In this document: positions 45,816-53,944 of the stretch, piece by piece
Numbering within the stretch: the first letter of the stretch is position 1
Layout: each line of letters begins with the position of its first letter
DNA from: Gammaproteobacteria bacterium
GTDB taxonomy: Bacteria > Pseudomonadota > Gammaproteobacteria > UBA6429 > Thiohalophilaceae
Direction: 5' to 3'
Assembly: GCA_024641475.1 (NCBI GenBank)
Contig: JAHECZ010000015.1
Location: 1 to 59,523 of the forward strand
DNA length: 59,523 nt
Program-made: the position numbers and the translations under genes
Notes under the pieces: model-generated
Database searches by the model: none
What the model was told of the DNA's origin: nothing
What the model saw: the letters and a program-made list of their open reading frames with translations, nothing else

Positions 45816-46972
45816 TGACATCATCCAAGCCACGCCTTGCGACGATTACACCTTTTCATGTCATGCGCCTGCTGGCGCGTGCCAGGGAACTGGAAGCCGG
45901 TGGACGAGACATCGTCCACATGGAAATCGGTGAACCGGACTTTCCCACACCCGCACCGATCATCGCCGCCGCACAGGCAGCCATTGCCACCGGTAAAATG
46001 TATTACACCGCCGCCACCGGCATGCTGGCATTGCGTGAACGCATTGCAGAGTTTTATCGGCAACGTTATGCCGTTACCGTTTCACCACAACGTATCATTA
46101 TTACACCGGGAGCCTCCGGTGCGTTACTGATGGCGTTGGCGGCAGTGCTGAACGTCGATGAAGAGATCATCGTTAGCGATCCCGGGTATCCCTGTAACCG
46201 CAATATGGCCGAATTTCTTGGCGCACGCGCCTGTTCCGTGCCAGTTACGGCAAGCAACGGTTATCAACTCACAGCGAAGCTGTTACAGCAATATTGGACA
46301 GAACAAACTCGTGCGGTGTTGCTCGCATCACCCTCCAATCCCACCGGGACGATTATCGCCACTGCGCAATTGCGTGAAATTAACGACTATGTTGTCCGGC
46401 AAGATGGCAAATTGTTGGTGGATGAAATTTATCATGGCCTGACCTACAGGGAATCACCTGTTTCGATTTTGAATCTCACCGATCAGGCCTATGTCATCAA
46501 CAGTTTCTCGAAATATTTTGGAATGACCGGTTGGCGCCTGGGCTGGTTAGTGGTGCCGGAAGGTGTTACTGAACAAATCGATCGTATCGCCCAGAATATT
46601 TATCTGGCTGCACCCACACCATCACAACATGCCGCACTGGCTGCGTTTGAACCGCAAACACTGGCGATTCTGGAACAGCGTCGCGAGGAATTTGCGCGCC
46701 GACGGGATTTTTTATTACCGGCATTGCGCGAACTGGGTTTTGAGATTGCAGTTGCACCGCAAGGCGCATTCTATATTTATGCTTCCTGTGAACGCTTTTC
46801 TTCCGATAGCATGGCATTCTGTGAAACATTACTGGAAAAGGCCGGTGTGGCGATCACGCCGGGTATTGATTTTGGTGTAAATCAGGCCAATACATATGTG
46901 CGATTTGCCTATACAACGTCGATGGATCAACTGCAGGCAGGGATAAATCGATTGCGGCAATTTCTGCTTTAA
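45815..46972 (+). CDS. pyridoxal-phosphate aminotransferase, class I/II
   Basis: A 385-residue fold-type I aminotransferase of the AspC/YfdZ-like group. Lys233 in SFSKYFGMTGWRLGW binds PLP; other marks are GEPDFPTP, GASGALLMALAAV, SPSNPTGTI and the C-terminal YVRFAYTTS with the carboxylate-binding Arg. The amino donor and acceptor are not predictable. ATG 45815 shares one base with the upstream phosphatase stop, so the two are coupled. Confidence 0.95.
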   Translation: MTSSKPRLATITPFHVMRLLARARELEAGGRDIVHMEIGEPDFPTPAPIIAAAQAAIATGKMYYTAATGMLALRERIAEFYRQRYAVTVSPQRIIITPGASGALLMALAAVLNVDEEIIVSDPGYPCNRNMAEFLGARACSVPVTASNGYQLTAKLLQQYWTEQTRAVLLASPSNPTGTIIATAQLREINDYVVRQDGKLLVDEIYHGLTYRESPVSILNLTDQAYVINSFSKYFGMTGWRLGWLVVPEGVTEQIDRIAQNIYLAAPTPSQHAALAAFEPQTLAILEQRREEFARRRDFLLPALRELGFEIAVAPQGAFYIYASCERFSSDSMAFCETLLEKAGVAITPGIDFGVNQANTYVRFAYTTSMDQLQAGINRLRQFLL

Positions 46973-46979
46973 CAATAAT

Positions 46980-47000
46980 GGGTCCGGGATCGCCGGACCC
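46980..47000. terminator. hairpin between convergent genes
   Basis: GGGTCCGG and CCGGACCC form a perfect 8-bp stem with a 5-nt loop between the aminotransferase and the convergent beta-barrel gene. T-runs are poor on both sides, so termination would be modest. Confidence 0.6.
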
Positions 47001-47023
47001 ATAAATCAGAGTCAATCGTGTTT

Positions 47024-47542
47024 TTAGAATTTATATTGCACACCGGCCGACATATGCGTGATATCCGAATTGATGTCGGTATATTCGATAATCATATTTA
47101 ATTTTGGCTGTAGTGCAATAGTGACACCAATCCCCAGCGACAAATCCAGACCATCATCAACTCGCCAGACATAACCCGAAGAATTAACCTTGACGTGGGA
47201 ATACAGCAATCCGGCGCGGCCGCGCAGACTGATTTTATTATCCAGTGGGTACGTCAATACACCATATCCGGCAATGCTGTAATAAGACACACTGATATTG
47301 CCAAATACAGGATGGTTTGTATCCGGATCGGAAACAGACGCCGAAACTTCACCTTCCAACGCGAAATATTTGTGTACCGTCGGCATGGGTCGACCATAAG
47401 TGGCGACGACTGACAGCCCATCGCTGAGTCCATCAATATTGGCGATAGCGAGCTGACCATTCATATAGTCACCATTTTGTGCCATCGCACTGCTGCCTGC
47501 ACAGGCGAGTGCCAGTCCGGCCAAGAATTGCTTTGTCTTCAT
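47024..47542 (-). CDS. small outer-membrane beta-barrel protein
   Basis: A 172-residue exported protein with signal peptide (QFLAGLALACAGSSAMAQ). The mature part alternates polar and apolar residues as in beta-barrels and ends with a C-terminal Phe (HMSAGVQYKF), the outer-membrane assembly signal. Likely an eight-stranded OmpA/OmpW-like barrel. No enzymatic function seen. It is divergent from the DUF6600 gene. Confidence 0.82.
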   Translation of the reverse strand: MKTKQFLAGLALACAGSSAMAQNGDYMNGQLAIANIDGLSDGLSVVATYGRPMPTVHKYFALEGEVSASVSDPDTNHPVFGNISVSYYSIAGYGVLTYPLDNKISLRGRAGLLYSHVKVNSSGYVWRVDDGLDLSLGIGVTIALQPKLNMIIEYTDINSDITHMSAGVQYKF

Positions 47543-47771
47543 TCTAATTATCCTGATTAGGTTATACGGTTTAAACCGCGGGCGGATTATCGATGAATTT
47601 GTACCCGATATGCCACAACCGGACGTATTGATTTGCGGGTTGGCTCACAAACCCATCGAATTGAATCGTCGTCAGATTCTATTCAGCTTCCCTGGTGTAA
47701 CTTGCCAGCATCTTAATTTAAACTTAGTCCGAGCTCTGATGTCATATCGGTTATCCCGGTTGTTCAGGAAG

Positions 47772-47779
47772 GGAGGAGG
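47772..47779 (+). promoter_or_regulatory. ribosome-binding site fixing the DUF6600 start
   Basis: GGAGGAGG lies 7 nt before ATG 47787, inside a longer open frame starting at 47610. It marks 47787 as the true start. Confidence 0.85.
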
Positions 47780-47786
47780 TAAAAAA

Positions 47787-49079
47787 ATGAATCGTCTATT
47801 AACAATTCGTGCCACTCGATGGCTAATCATCCTGGCTTTAGTATTGGGAAGTTCATTTGCGCGTGCTGATGTCTCGATTGAGCTCGGGGTTTTTTACGAT
47901 AACCTGGCGCCCTATGGAGCCTGGGTTGATCATCCGCGCTATCAAACGGTATGGATACCAAACAATATGCCTGCCGGTTGGCGTCCCTACACCCGTGGGC
48001 ATTGGGTCATGACCGATCCCCATGGTTGGACATGGCAATCGGATTTTGACTGGGGTTGGGCACCATTTCACTACGGCCGTTGGGCTTTCGATAATCGCTA
48101 TGGCTGGTTCTGGGTGCCTGGGCAGGTCTGGGGTCCGGGTTGGGTGGCCTGGCGCAGTGGTGGTGATTATATCGGTTGGGCGGCACTGCCACCCGAAGCC
48201 GGTTGGGACGATGATTATGGTATCCAATATATTAATCATGATGAATTTTATGGCGTTGCCGCGACGTCGTGGATATTTGTGCGCGAGCGCTATTTCGTCA
48301 CGCCGCAGATTTATCGCTATGCGTTTGTGCCGTCGCGCAATACGCGGATATTGCGCGTCACCAACAATATCACCCGGTTCCGTGTTGAAGATCACCGGAT
48401 CGTGAATCACTGTATACCCGTACGACGTATTGAAGAAGTGACACGCCAACCAGTGAGAGTCATGCATATCAATGAGTATGATGATCATCATCGCTGGCGT
48501 GAATCGCGTCACGATGCGGATCGTATCAATATCTATCGGCCGCGGATTAATCGGGTAGAAGCGAGTGCGCCGCTTCGGCAAAATCAGCAACAGCGTTCCT
48601 CGTCGTCGCAACGTCTGATCATTAAGGAGCGGCATGATGATATTTACCGCTTGGGTGAGCAACCCGCGAATAAATATCCGCAGCAGCGTAACGAACCGCG
48701 TCGGTTAGGTGAACAGCCGATCAACAAATATCCGCAACAACCGCGTAGTGAACAGCGCCGTGAAGAGTCGCATGAAGAACGACGTGAGATTCACCGTCTG
48801 GATGATTCAACGCGACGCATCACCGCACCGCCGCCACAAATAGTGCCGCGTCACGAAGAACGGCATGAGCAGCGCGAGATACAAGGCACACGTACCAGTC
48901 CGGGATTAGGGGCGCCTGCACCGCATCATGAGCAACAGCAGGAACGCAAGCTGGAGAAACAGCAGAAAAAAGCCGCGCGCAAAGCCGAAAAGAAACACCA
49001 GAAGGATGAACGAAAAATTGAGCGTAAGGAACAACAGGAAAATAAGAAATCATTTGGACGTGACGACGACAGACGCTGA
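47787..49079 (+). CDS. secreted DUF6600-type protein with charged low-complexity tail
   Basis: 430 residues. A signal peptide (about 8-28, cut after ARA) is followed by a Trp/Tyr/Gly-rich domain of the DUF6600 kind (FYDNLAPYGAWVDHPRYQ, GHWVMTDPHGWTWQ, WGPGWVAWRSGGDYIGWAAL). From about residue 265 it becomes Arg/Glu/Gln-rich and ends in a Lys/Glu/Arg tail. Two copies of a repeat with RLGEQPxNKYPQQ occur near 290-320. Function unknown; an envelope-associated protein is likely. Confidence 0.82.
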   Translation: MNRLLTIRATRWLIILALVLGSSFARADVSIELGVFYDNLAPYGAWVDHPRYQTVWIPNNMPAGWRPYTRGHWVMTDPHGWTWQSDFDWGWAPFHYGRWAFDNRYGWFWVPGQVWGPGWVAWRSGGDYIGWAALPPEAGWDDDYGIQYINHDEFYGVAATSWIFVRERYFVTPQIYRYAFVPSRNTRILRVTNNITRFRVEDHRIVNHCIPVRRIEEVTRQPVRVMHINEYDDHHRWRESRHDADRINIYRPRINRVEASAPLRQNQQQRSSSSQRLIIKERHDDIYRLGEQPANKYPQQRNEPRRLGEQPINKYPQQPRSEQRREESHEERREIHRLDDSTRRITAPPPQIVPRHEERHEQREIQGTRTSPGLGAPAPHHEQQQERKLEKQQKKAARKAEKKHQKDERKIERKEQQENKKSFGRDDDRR

Positions 49080-49131
49080 TACCTGCGCATCGTTTTTTTT
49101 CTCTACCTCGGGAGAGAGCAGAGTGAAGGAG

Positions 49132-49866
49132 TTAACTGAGTAGCTGGTTGTTTCGAGATGATTGTTCAACTTGCAACAAAGTCGCCCCGGCCACCGCCAA
49201 GGGCATCACTAACAAATTAAATATCGGAATCAGCAGCGCCACGGTCACGGCGCTGCCGAAGCCCAGATACAACAGACGTCGCGTCGCAACGTGTTGGCGA
49301 ATATCACTGAATACCAGGCCGTGATTGCCCAATGGGTAATCGAGATATTCCAGACTCATCGCCCACGCACTGAAGAAAAACCATAACAGTGGCGCCAACG
49401 GTGAAATGACTAACGACAAAATAAGAATCAACATGGCCCACATCGCAAAATAGATCCATTTCTTCATTTCGCTCCACAAGATCATTCCTGTCTCATGCCA
49501 CAATGGTCGTTCACTGCCCGGTGGTGCTGTGCCGGTTAAATGCTGTTCGAGTTTCGCCGCGAGCAACCCATTGAACGGTGAGCCCACCAGATTGATCACA
49601 AAACTAAAGCCAAAGAACAACAACAGCACCGCCAATAGCGCAAACACAATCCACAGCAACGAACTCAACCACGACAACCAGTTCGGCAACCAGGCCGTCA
49701 GAGAATCCACCAGTTCACTGAAGTAATTGCCGCTGATCCAGAATAACGCAACGAATAACACGATATTGATTAGCAAGGGGATAATGACGTAACGCTTCAC
49801 GCCGGGTTTGTTCAACAGCGGCAGCGCCCGCCAAAGGGTCATAAAGCCGAGGGTAAAATCACGCAT
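49132..49866 (-). CDS. cysZ: sulfate transporter CysZ
   Basis: 244-residue inner-membrane protein of the CysZ/EI24 family that imports sulfate for assimilation. It has about four long hydrophobic segments (near 25-48, 67-95, 137-165 and 200-228) and family motifs at FTLGFMTLWRALPLL, FSFVINLVGSPFNGLLA and LEYLDYPLGNHG. It is convergent with the DUF6600 gene. The region beyond its start holds the REPIN patch. Confidence 0.92.
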   Translation of the reverse strand: MRDFTLGFMTLWRALPLLNKPGVKRYVIIPLLINIVLFVALFWISGNYFSELVDSLTAWLPNWLSWLSSLLWIVFALLAVLLLFFGFSFVINLVGSPFNGLLAAKLEQHLTGTAPPGSERPLWHETGMILWSEMKKWIYFAMWAMLILILSLVISPLAPLLWFFFSAWAMSLEYLDYPLGNHGLVFSDIRQHVATRRLLYLGFGSAVTVALLIPIFNLLVMPLAVAGATLLQVEQSSRNNQLLS

Positions 49867-49926
49867 TGCTGTACCTTGCTTGAATTGATTCGGTGAGAAT
49901 AAAAGATTCCGACAGTGATATCCAGA

Positions 49927-49966
49927 TTTTGTAGTTTTGTAGTTTTGTAGTTTTGTAGTTTTGTAG
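49927..49966. repeat. tandem array of five TTTTGTAG units
   Basis: Five perfect 8-bp units in a row. The last unit ends in the GTAG that begins the adjacent REPIN copy A. Unit number is likely to vary by slippage. Confidence 0.95.
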
Positions 49967-50091
49967 GTTGGGGTGAGTTTACGAACCCCAACAACAAGAG
50001 TCGATTAAACAGCTAATTTTATCGTGTATGAATATGGCGGGCTAACGGCGAATGTTTGTGAACAAACGTTGGGGTTATCACCCCAAGCAAC
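49963..50091. repeat. REPIN-like element, copy A
   Basis: A 129-bp element that starts GTAG followed by a hairpin (GTTGGGGT/ACCCCAAC, 10-nt loop), then about 80 bp of conserved middle, then an inverted hairpin (GTTGGGGT/ACCCCAAG, 4-nt loop). The right end is degenerate (GCAAC instead of CCTAC). Copies at 51774 and 52022 are the same length. The GTAG tag at the foot of each hairpin is the mark of REP sequences moved by TnpA-REP (RAYT) transposases. Confidence 0.85.
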
Positions 50092-50125
50092 ATTTATTCA
50101 CTTGAAATGAAATATCTCGTTGGCA

Positions 50126-50521
50126 TTAACGAAACGGATTCGTGATAGTCAATCCTTCAATATTCATCCCAGCGTGCATATCTTCGGTTAATAAAGTCGA
50201 TGCCCCAGTGAGTAGGGCAGCAGCACAAATCAAGGCGTCATAAAACGAATATTGGTAACGCTTGGCAATATCTCTGGCTTTATCGTGCATTTCGACCGTA
50301 ATGGACACTACCTCAGTTGCTGCCCGAACCGCAGCCAACAATTGCTCGATTTCATCCCATGACATTTTCAGTTTTCGTAAACATACCGAGACGATTTCAT
50401 TCAATACCTGGACACTGATAACACCGCGTGCACTCAATATCATTTCGGCGCGATCCGCCTTGGCATGATCGCTGGAAAGCAAATAGAGGATAACGTTGCT
50501 ATCAATAAAACATAGGCTCAC
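50126..50521 (-). CDS. vapC: PIN-domain ribonuclease toxin (VapC family)
   Basis: A 131-residue PIN-domain nuclease, the likely toxin of a toxin-antitoxin pair. Acidic metal ligands are visible: Asp in CFIDSNVILYLL (residue 7), Glu in LNEIVSVCLRK, Asp in YQYSFYDALICAAALL and Asp in LLTEDMHAG. The start overlaps the antitoxin stop by 4 bp (ATGA), the usual antitoxin-first layout. It lies directly beside REPIN copy A. Confidence 0.92.
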   Translation of the reverse strand: MSLCFIDSNVILYLLSSDHAKADRAEMILSARGVISVQVLNEIVSVCLRKLKMSWDEIEQLLAAVRAATEVVSITVEMHDKARDIAKRYQYSFYDALICAAALLTGASTLLTEDMHAGMNIEGLTITNPFR

Positions 50522-50760
50522 CGTTGCGTATCCCGATCATTCGCCTCAAGCCGATCAAAGTGAAAATCGGCAGGAAGACGTCCACGCAACAGTCGCAAAC
50601 GCACCAGCAGTTCGTTGAGTTCGGGCTTTTTGGAGACCTCAAACGCTCGCATACCCACTGCATGCAGTTCGATTTCTTCACCTTCCTTCAGATTTAGCGC
50701 TTCAACGACAGACGCAGGCAACCGGACAGCCAATGAATTACCCCACTTAGAAACTTGCAT
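50518..50760 (-). CDS. AbrB/MazE-family antitoxin
   Basis: An 80-residue antitoxin with an N-terminal swapped-hairpin DNA-binding domain (MQVSKWGNSLAVRLPASVVE) and a C-terminal toxin-binding tail. The frame opens at 50784, but the earlier ATGs lie in the promoter; GAGG is 8 nt before ATG 50760. The palindrome over its -10 element fits autorepression by the antitoxin-toxin complex. Confidence 0.9.
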   Translation of the reverse strand: MQVSKWGNSLAVRLPASVVEALNLKEGEEIELHAVGMRAFEVSKKPELNELLVRLRLLRGRLPADFHFDRLEANDRDTQR

Positions 50761-50775
50761 ACACATGACCTCAAA

Positions 50776-50801
50776 GATATACATTATATAAAGTGTATAT
50801 C
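50776..50801 (-). promoter_or_regulatory. toxin-antitoxin promoter with overlapping operator
   Basis: GATATACA and TGTATATC are perfect 8-bp arms 10 bp apart. Between them on the minus strand is a consensus -10, TATAAT (50788-50783), so a bound repressor would cover the promoter. Confidence 0.7.
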
Positions 50802-51003
50802 ATTTTATGCATAAATACCAAGCAATGCGCTGACCGACCTCAACACGCTACGGTATAGCAGCAAAGCCTATTTAACTCTATGTTTAATATAGATAAATTG
50901 ATGGATGACCAGGATCAGTATATTTTGCCTTTACATCGATAGATATTGTCTTGAGGGTTGGTTGCTTTAATTCATCCGACTTTAACCTTTTTGGTTTTAT
51001 TTG

Positions 51004-51249
51004 ATGGTTGCACTTGAGGATGTGCAGAAATTTGGAATTGGTTTTAAATATGCAAGTATCACTTTTTTTGGTGGGAATAAGAAGCTGAACTATACAACGA
51101 GTTTTGGATTTGAAAAGATCGGCACAATATCCTTTACGAGTTTCATTGATGTCGAAAAATTGATACTGAGTTGTTCCGGACTATTATGCCAAGCAGCGCG
51201 GTTGCTCAAAAGTCACAAACAGCAAATTGATCAGAGCTTACTCAAATGA
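51004..51249 (+). CDS. uncertain small ORF upstream of the lipoprotein gene
   Basis: An 81-codon frame (MVALEDVQKFGIGFKYAS at the start) whose stop overlaps the next gene as ATGATG. There is no clear ribosome site and I recognise no family. The overlap and strand suggest it may be translated together with the lipoprotein; otherwise it may be a remnant. The 220 bp upstream show nothing definite. Confidence 0.35.
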   Translation: MVALEDVQKFGIGFKYASITFFGGNKKLNYTTSFGFEKIGTISFTSFIDVEKLILSCSGLLCQAARLLKSHKQQIDQSLLK

Positions 51250-51746
51250 TGCACAAAGCGATTTTTTATTTACTATTCACGTTTTCGTTACTGGTAGCGT
51301 GTTCACAACAAATACGCCAAAATGAAACATCGCCATTATATGCTCGTTTTACAGAATATCGGAATATAGAAAAGAATAACAAGAGCGAACAACAGTTCTA
51401 CTCACCCAAGCTATGGTCTGCAATTACGGAGGCCCGCTCACGAACCGCAAAAGAACAAGGGCTCAGTGCTATTTTATTACAGTTCCCAGTAAATATGTCG
51501 AAGATAACCAGCAACAAAGAAGTACATAACGGTAATACAGGTTGCCTGATGGTCATGGGAATTGATAATAAGGGCGCGCAAATGGATTACTATGTATCTT
51601 TCATTCACGAAGATGGACGATGGGTTTTTGATGAAATTCGGATGAAATACTTCCTGGATGGGACGCAGCGATTCCTTAAAGAGGCAGTCTGTAATGAAGA
51701 AAAACAGAATCTATTATGGGTAGAATATATGCAGTCACAACACTAA
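51246..51746 (+). CDS. predicted lipoprotein of unknown function
   Basis: 166 residues with a lipoprotein signal: hydrophobic FYLLFTFSLLVAC, Cys about residue 19. The mature domain (YVSFIHEDGRWVFDEIRMKYF) suggests a small alpha/beta fold like DUF4878/NTF2-like lipoproteins, but this is a guess. Tandem ATGs at 51246 and 51249 are both possible starts. REPIN copy B begins 27 bp after the stop. Confidence 0.7.
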   Translation: MMHKAIFYLLFTFSLLVACSQQIRQNETSPLYARFTEYRNIEKNNKSEQQFYSPKLWSAITEARSRTAKEQGLSAILLQFPVNMSKITSNKEVHNGNTGCLMVMGIDNKGAQMDYYVSFIHEDGRWVFDEIRMKYFLDGTQRFLKEAVCNEEKQNLLWVEYMQSQH

Positions 51747-51773
51747 CAATCTACGGATTTGGTTTTGCAGTCC

Positions 51774-51902
51774 GTAGGTTGGGGTGAGTTTACGAACCCC
51801 AACAACAAGAGTCGATTAAACAACTAGTTTTATCGTGTATGAATATGACGGGCTAACGTCGAATGTTTGTGAACGACTGTTGGGGTTATCACCCCAACCT
51901 AC
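51774..51902. repeat. REPIN-like element, copy B (best preserved)
   Basis: 129 bp with perfect 14-bp terminal inverted repeats GTAGGTTGGGGTGA and TCACCCCAACCTAC. Each end folds into a GTAG-tagged hairpin. The middle is nearly identical to copies A and C. Confidence 0.9.
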
Positions 51903-51919
51903 ATTTAATACTGTTTCCG

Positions 51920-52018
51920 TCACCTTTGTCCTTGTCGCACCTCTTCAAACTTTTCATTCGGGGACTGGCGTAGATATTCATACGTAGCGACTAATGTGTG
52001 TAACGCTTTATTGTTAAG
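51920..52018 (-). pseudogene. short coding-like remnant between REPINs B and C
   Basis: On the minus strand 32 codons run open to a TGA, with a plausible amphipathic sequence (NKALHTLVATYEYLRQSPNE, then a charged end). Its upstream end runs into REPIN copy C, as if a gene had been cut by the element. No family recognised; it may be chance. Confidence 0.25.
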
Positions 52019-52021
52019 CCC

Positions 52022-52150
52022 GTAGGTTGGGGTAAGTATACGAACCCCAACAACAAGAGTCGATTAAACAGCTGGTTTTATCGTGTATGAATATGACGGG
52101 CTAATAGCGAATGGCTGTGAACAAACGTTGGGGTTATCACACCAACCTAC
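52022..52150. repeat. REPIN-like element, copy C, overlapping the kinase stop
   Basis: 129 bp, same plan as copies A and B, with a single change in the right hairpin (CACACC for CACCCC). Its right end supplies the last four codons and stop of the FGGY kinase. Confidence 0.88.
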
Positions 52151-53450
52151 ATTTAAATCCTTTTCGTGCCAGCAATGCTGCGCCATACGCCGCTTCGGTA
52201 TGCGGTGGGTTGATCATAGGCACCTTTAACATCTTTTCGCGAATGCGCGTCCACGCAGGATTCTGCGCGCCACCACCGACGGTGCGGATTGATGTAGGCA
52301 ATGGCGCGCCGAGTTCGGCCAAACGTTGATAGCCTTGTTGCTCGATGCGCCCAATGCCTTCGAGCATGGCTTGCAAGAATGTCACGTCATTATCGGGTCG
52401 TGGTGCGAGGCGTGGTGCTAATTGTGGATCGGCAAGCGGAAAACGTTCGCCAGAGCGTAGCAACGGATAGTAATCCAATCCGGTGGGATGATCCGGATCG
52501 AGTTGCTCTGTCAGCGTTTGCAATTGTGCATCGCTGAAATATTCTTTTAATACCGCGCCACCGCTATTGGATGCACCGCCGACTAGCCAGTATTTGCCGT
52601 ATGGCTGACTATAGATGCCATAACGCGCATCGAAGATCGGTTTGTCACTGACAATTTTTAACACCAGGGTTGATCCCAAAGACGTGACGGCTTCTCCGGG
52701 ATGTTGCACGCCGGTGGCGAGCACCGCGGCATGACTGTCGGTTGTGCCAGCACAGATCACGGTGCTGTCTAAAAATCCAAACTGTCTGGCGATGTCGTGA
52801 TCGATCGCTGCGATCACCTCGCCTGGCACATGGACGTGCGGCAACATTGCTGTGGGTAAGTTGAGATCGTTCATCCAGGCTGGCCATTGGCGTTGCACGG
52901 GATCAAAGCCGGTCTTTAAACAATTGTTCACGTCACTGTGACCGAGGCGACCGGTAAAGCGGCTGGTGATCCAGTCAGCCTGATGCGCCAGATGCGCAAC
53001 ACGTTCAGGCGGGGTGTATTCCAGCAACCACAGTAATTTGGCCAGGCCACCGCTGACACTGCGGGCAGGCGAGCTTGCCGGGACAATTGTTGCAAGTCGC
53101 TGCGCCTGATCAACAGCACGGGCATCGTTATACAGCAGCGCATTGCCCAATGGCAGGTTGTATTCATCGATCAGCATGACCGTACCCGAGGTGCCATCGA
53201 CGGCGAGCGCCGCAATGCAGGCGAGGTCGAATTGCTCCGCCAAATGTACTAACACGGTGTGCACGGCTTGCCACCAGGGTAAGGCGGGTTGTTCGGCGCG
53301 GGAATCAAAGTGAATCGGGGGCGGCAGCGGTACCGCATGATAGGCAATTTCTATTCCGGAGCTATCGATGATACTGGCGCGGACACCGGAGGTGCCCAGA
53401 TCAATCCCCAGAAAATATGGCGTGTCGGAATGAGGACCGACGGGGTCCAT
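52137..53450 (-). CDS. FGGY-family carbohydrate kinase (D-ribulose/xylulose kinase-like)
   Basis: 437-residue sugar kinase with an N-terminal FGGY fold (FLGIDLGTSGVRASIID, AVDGTSGTVML) and a C-terminal ATPase half (GTTDSHAAVLATG, TSLGSTLVLK, RTVGGGAQNPAWTRIREKM). The compact length and motifs resemble the D-ribulose kinase subgroup more than XylB, but the substrate is inferred only. ATG 53450 shares one base with the queF stop (TGATG). The last four residues and stop are encoded by REPIN copy C. Confidence 0.88.
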   Translation of the reverse strand: MDPVGPHSDTPYFLGIDLGTSGVRASIIDSSGIEIAYHAVPLPPPIHFDSRAEQPALPWWQAVHTVLVHLAEQFDLACIAALAVDGTSGTVMLIDEYNLPLGNALLYNDARAVDQAQRLATIVPASSPARSVSGGLAKLLWLLEYTPPERVAHLAHQADWITSRFTGRLGHSDVNNCLKTGFDPVQRQWPAWMNDLNLPTAMLPHVHVPGEVIAAIDHDIARQFGFLDSTVICAGTTDSHAAVLATGVQHPGEAVTSLGSTLVLKIVSDKPIFDARYGIYSQPYGKYWLVGGASNSGGAVLKEYFSDAQLQTLTEQLDPDHPTGLDYYPLLRSGERFPLADPQLAPRLAPRPDNDVTFLQAMLEGIGRIEQQGYQRLAELGAPLPTSIRTVGGGAQNPAWTRIREKMLKVPMINPPHTEAAYGAALLARKGFKCRLV

Positions 53451-53839
53451 CAAGGCAGGCTGACGGGCTCGGGGGCTTGCCAACCGGGTTGGCGATATTC
53501 GGCGACCACGCTGGTATAGATGCCGCCTCGCACATTAAAGTCACCGGTCAGCCGCATGAAGCGGGGCTGAGTGGCCTTGACCAGATCATCCAGGATGCGG
53601 TTGGTCACGGCCTCATGGAAAGCGCCTTCATCACGAAACGACCAGATGTACAGCTTCAAGGATTTGAGTTCGACACAGGTTTTATCCGGGACGTATTCCA
53701 GATGTAGCTCGGCAAAATCCGGCTGGCCGGTCTTGGGACACAGGCAGGTGAATTCCGGCAGGCGCATACGAATGGTGTAATCGCGCTCCGGGATCGGATT
53801 CACGAAGGTTTCCAGAGACTTAGTGGGTTGGGTCGACAT
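53450..53839 (-). CDS. queF: NADPH-dependent preQ0 reductase QueF
   Basis: Reduces 7-cyano-7-deazaguanine (preQ0) to preQ1 in queuosine synthesis. A 129-residue short-type enzyme with the catalytic Cys34 in [15 protein letters not shown], Asp41 just after, and substrate-binding [10 protein letters not shown]. It provides queuosine for tRNA-Asp, the substrate of GluQ encoded at 42117. It is divergent from smc and translationally coupled to the sugar kinase. Confidence 0.97.
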   Translation of the reverse strand: MSTQPTKSLETFVNPIPERDYTIRMRLPEFTCLCPKTGQPDFAELHLEYVPDKTCVELKSLKLYIWSFRDEGAFHEAVTNRILDDLVKATQPRFMRLTGDFNVRGGIYTSVVAEYRQPGWQAPEPVSLP

Positions 53840-53944
53840 GGGGCGAACGATACCGGACCGGCGTCACGCAGACAAGAGTCGTCCGCAGAAATAGTGGGAT
53901 GTCAATCTTGTCGATGCCTTCACCGATCGAGTATCTTAGCGCGC

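Noticed and set aside
47853-48662. 269-codon antisense frame in the DUF6600 gene
   Set aside because: It mirrors the unusual Trp/Tyr/Arg codon content of the real gene on the other strand, and no family is recognisable.
49927-49966. CRISPR-like array
   Set aside because: The 8-bp units are directly adjacent with no spacers, so it is a simple tandem repeat.
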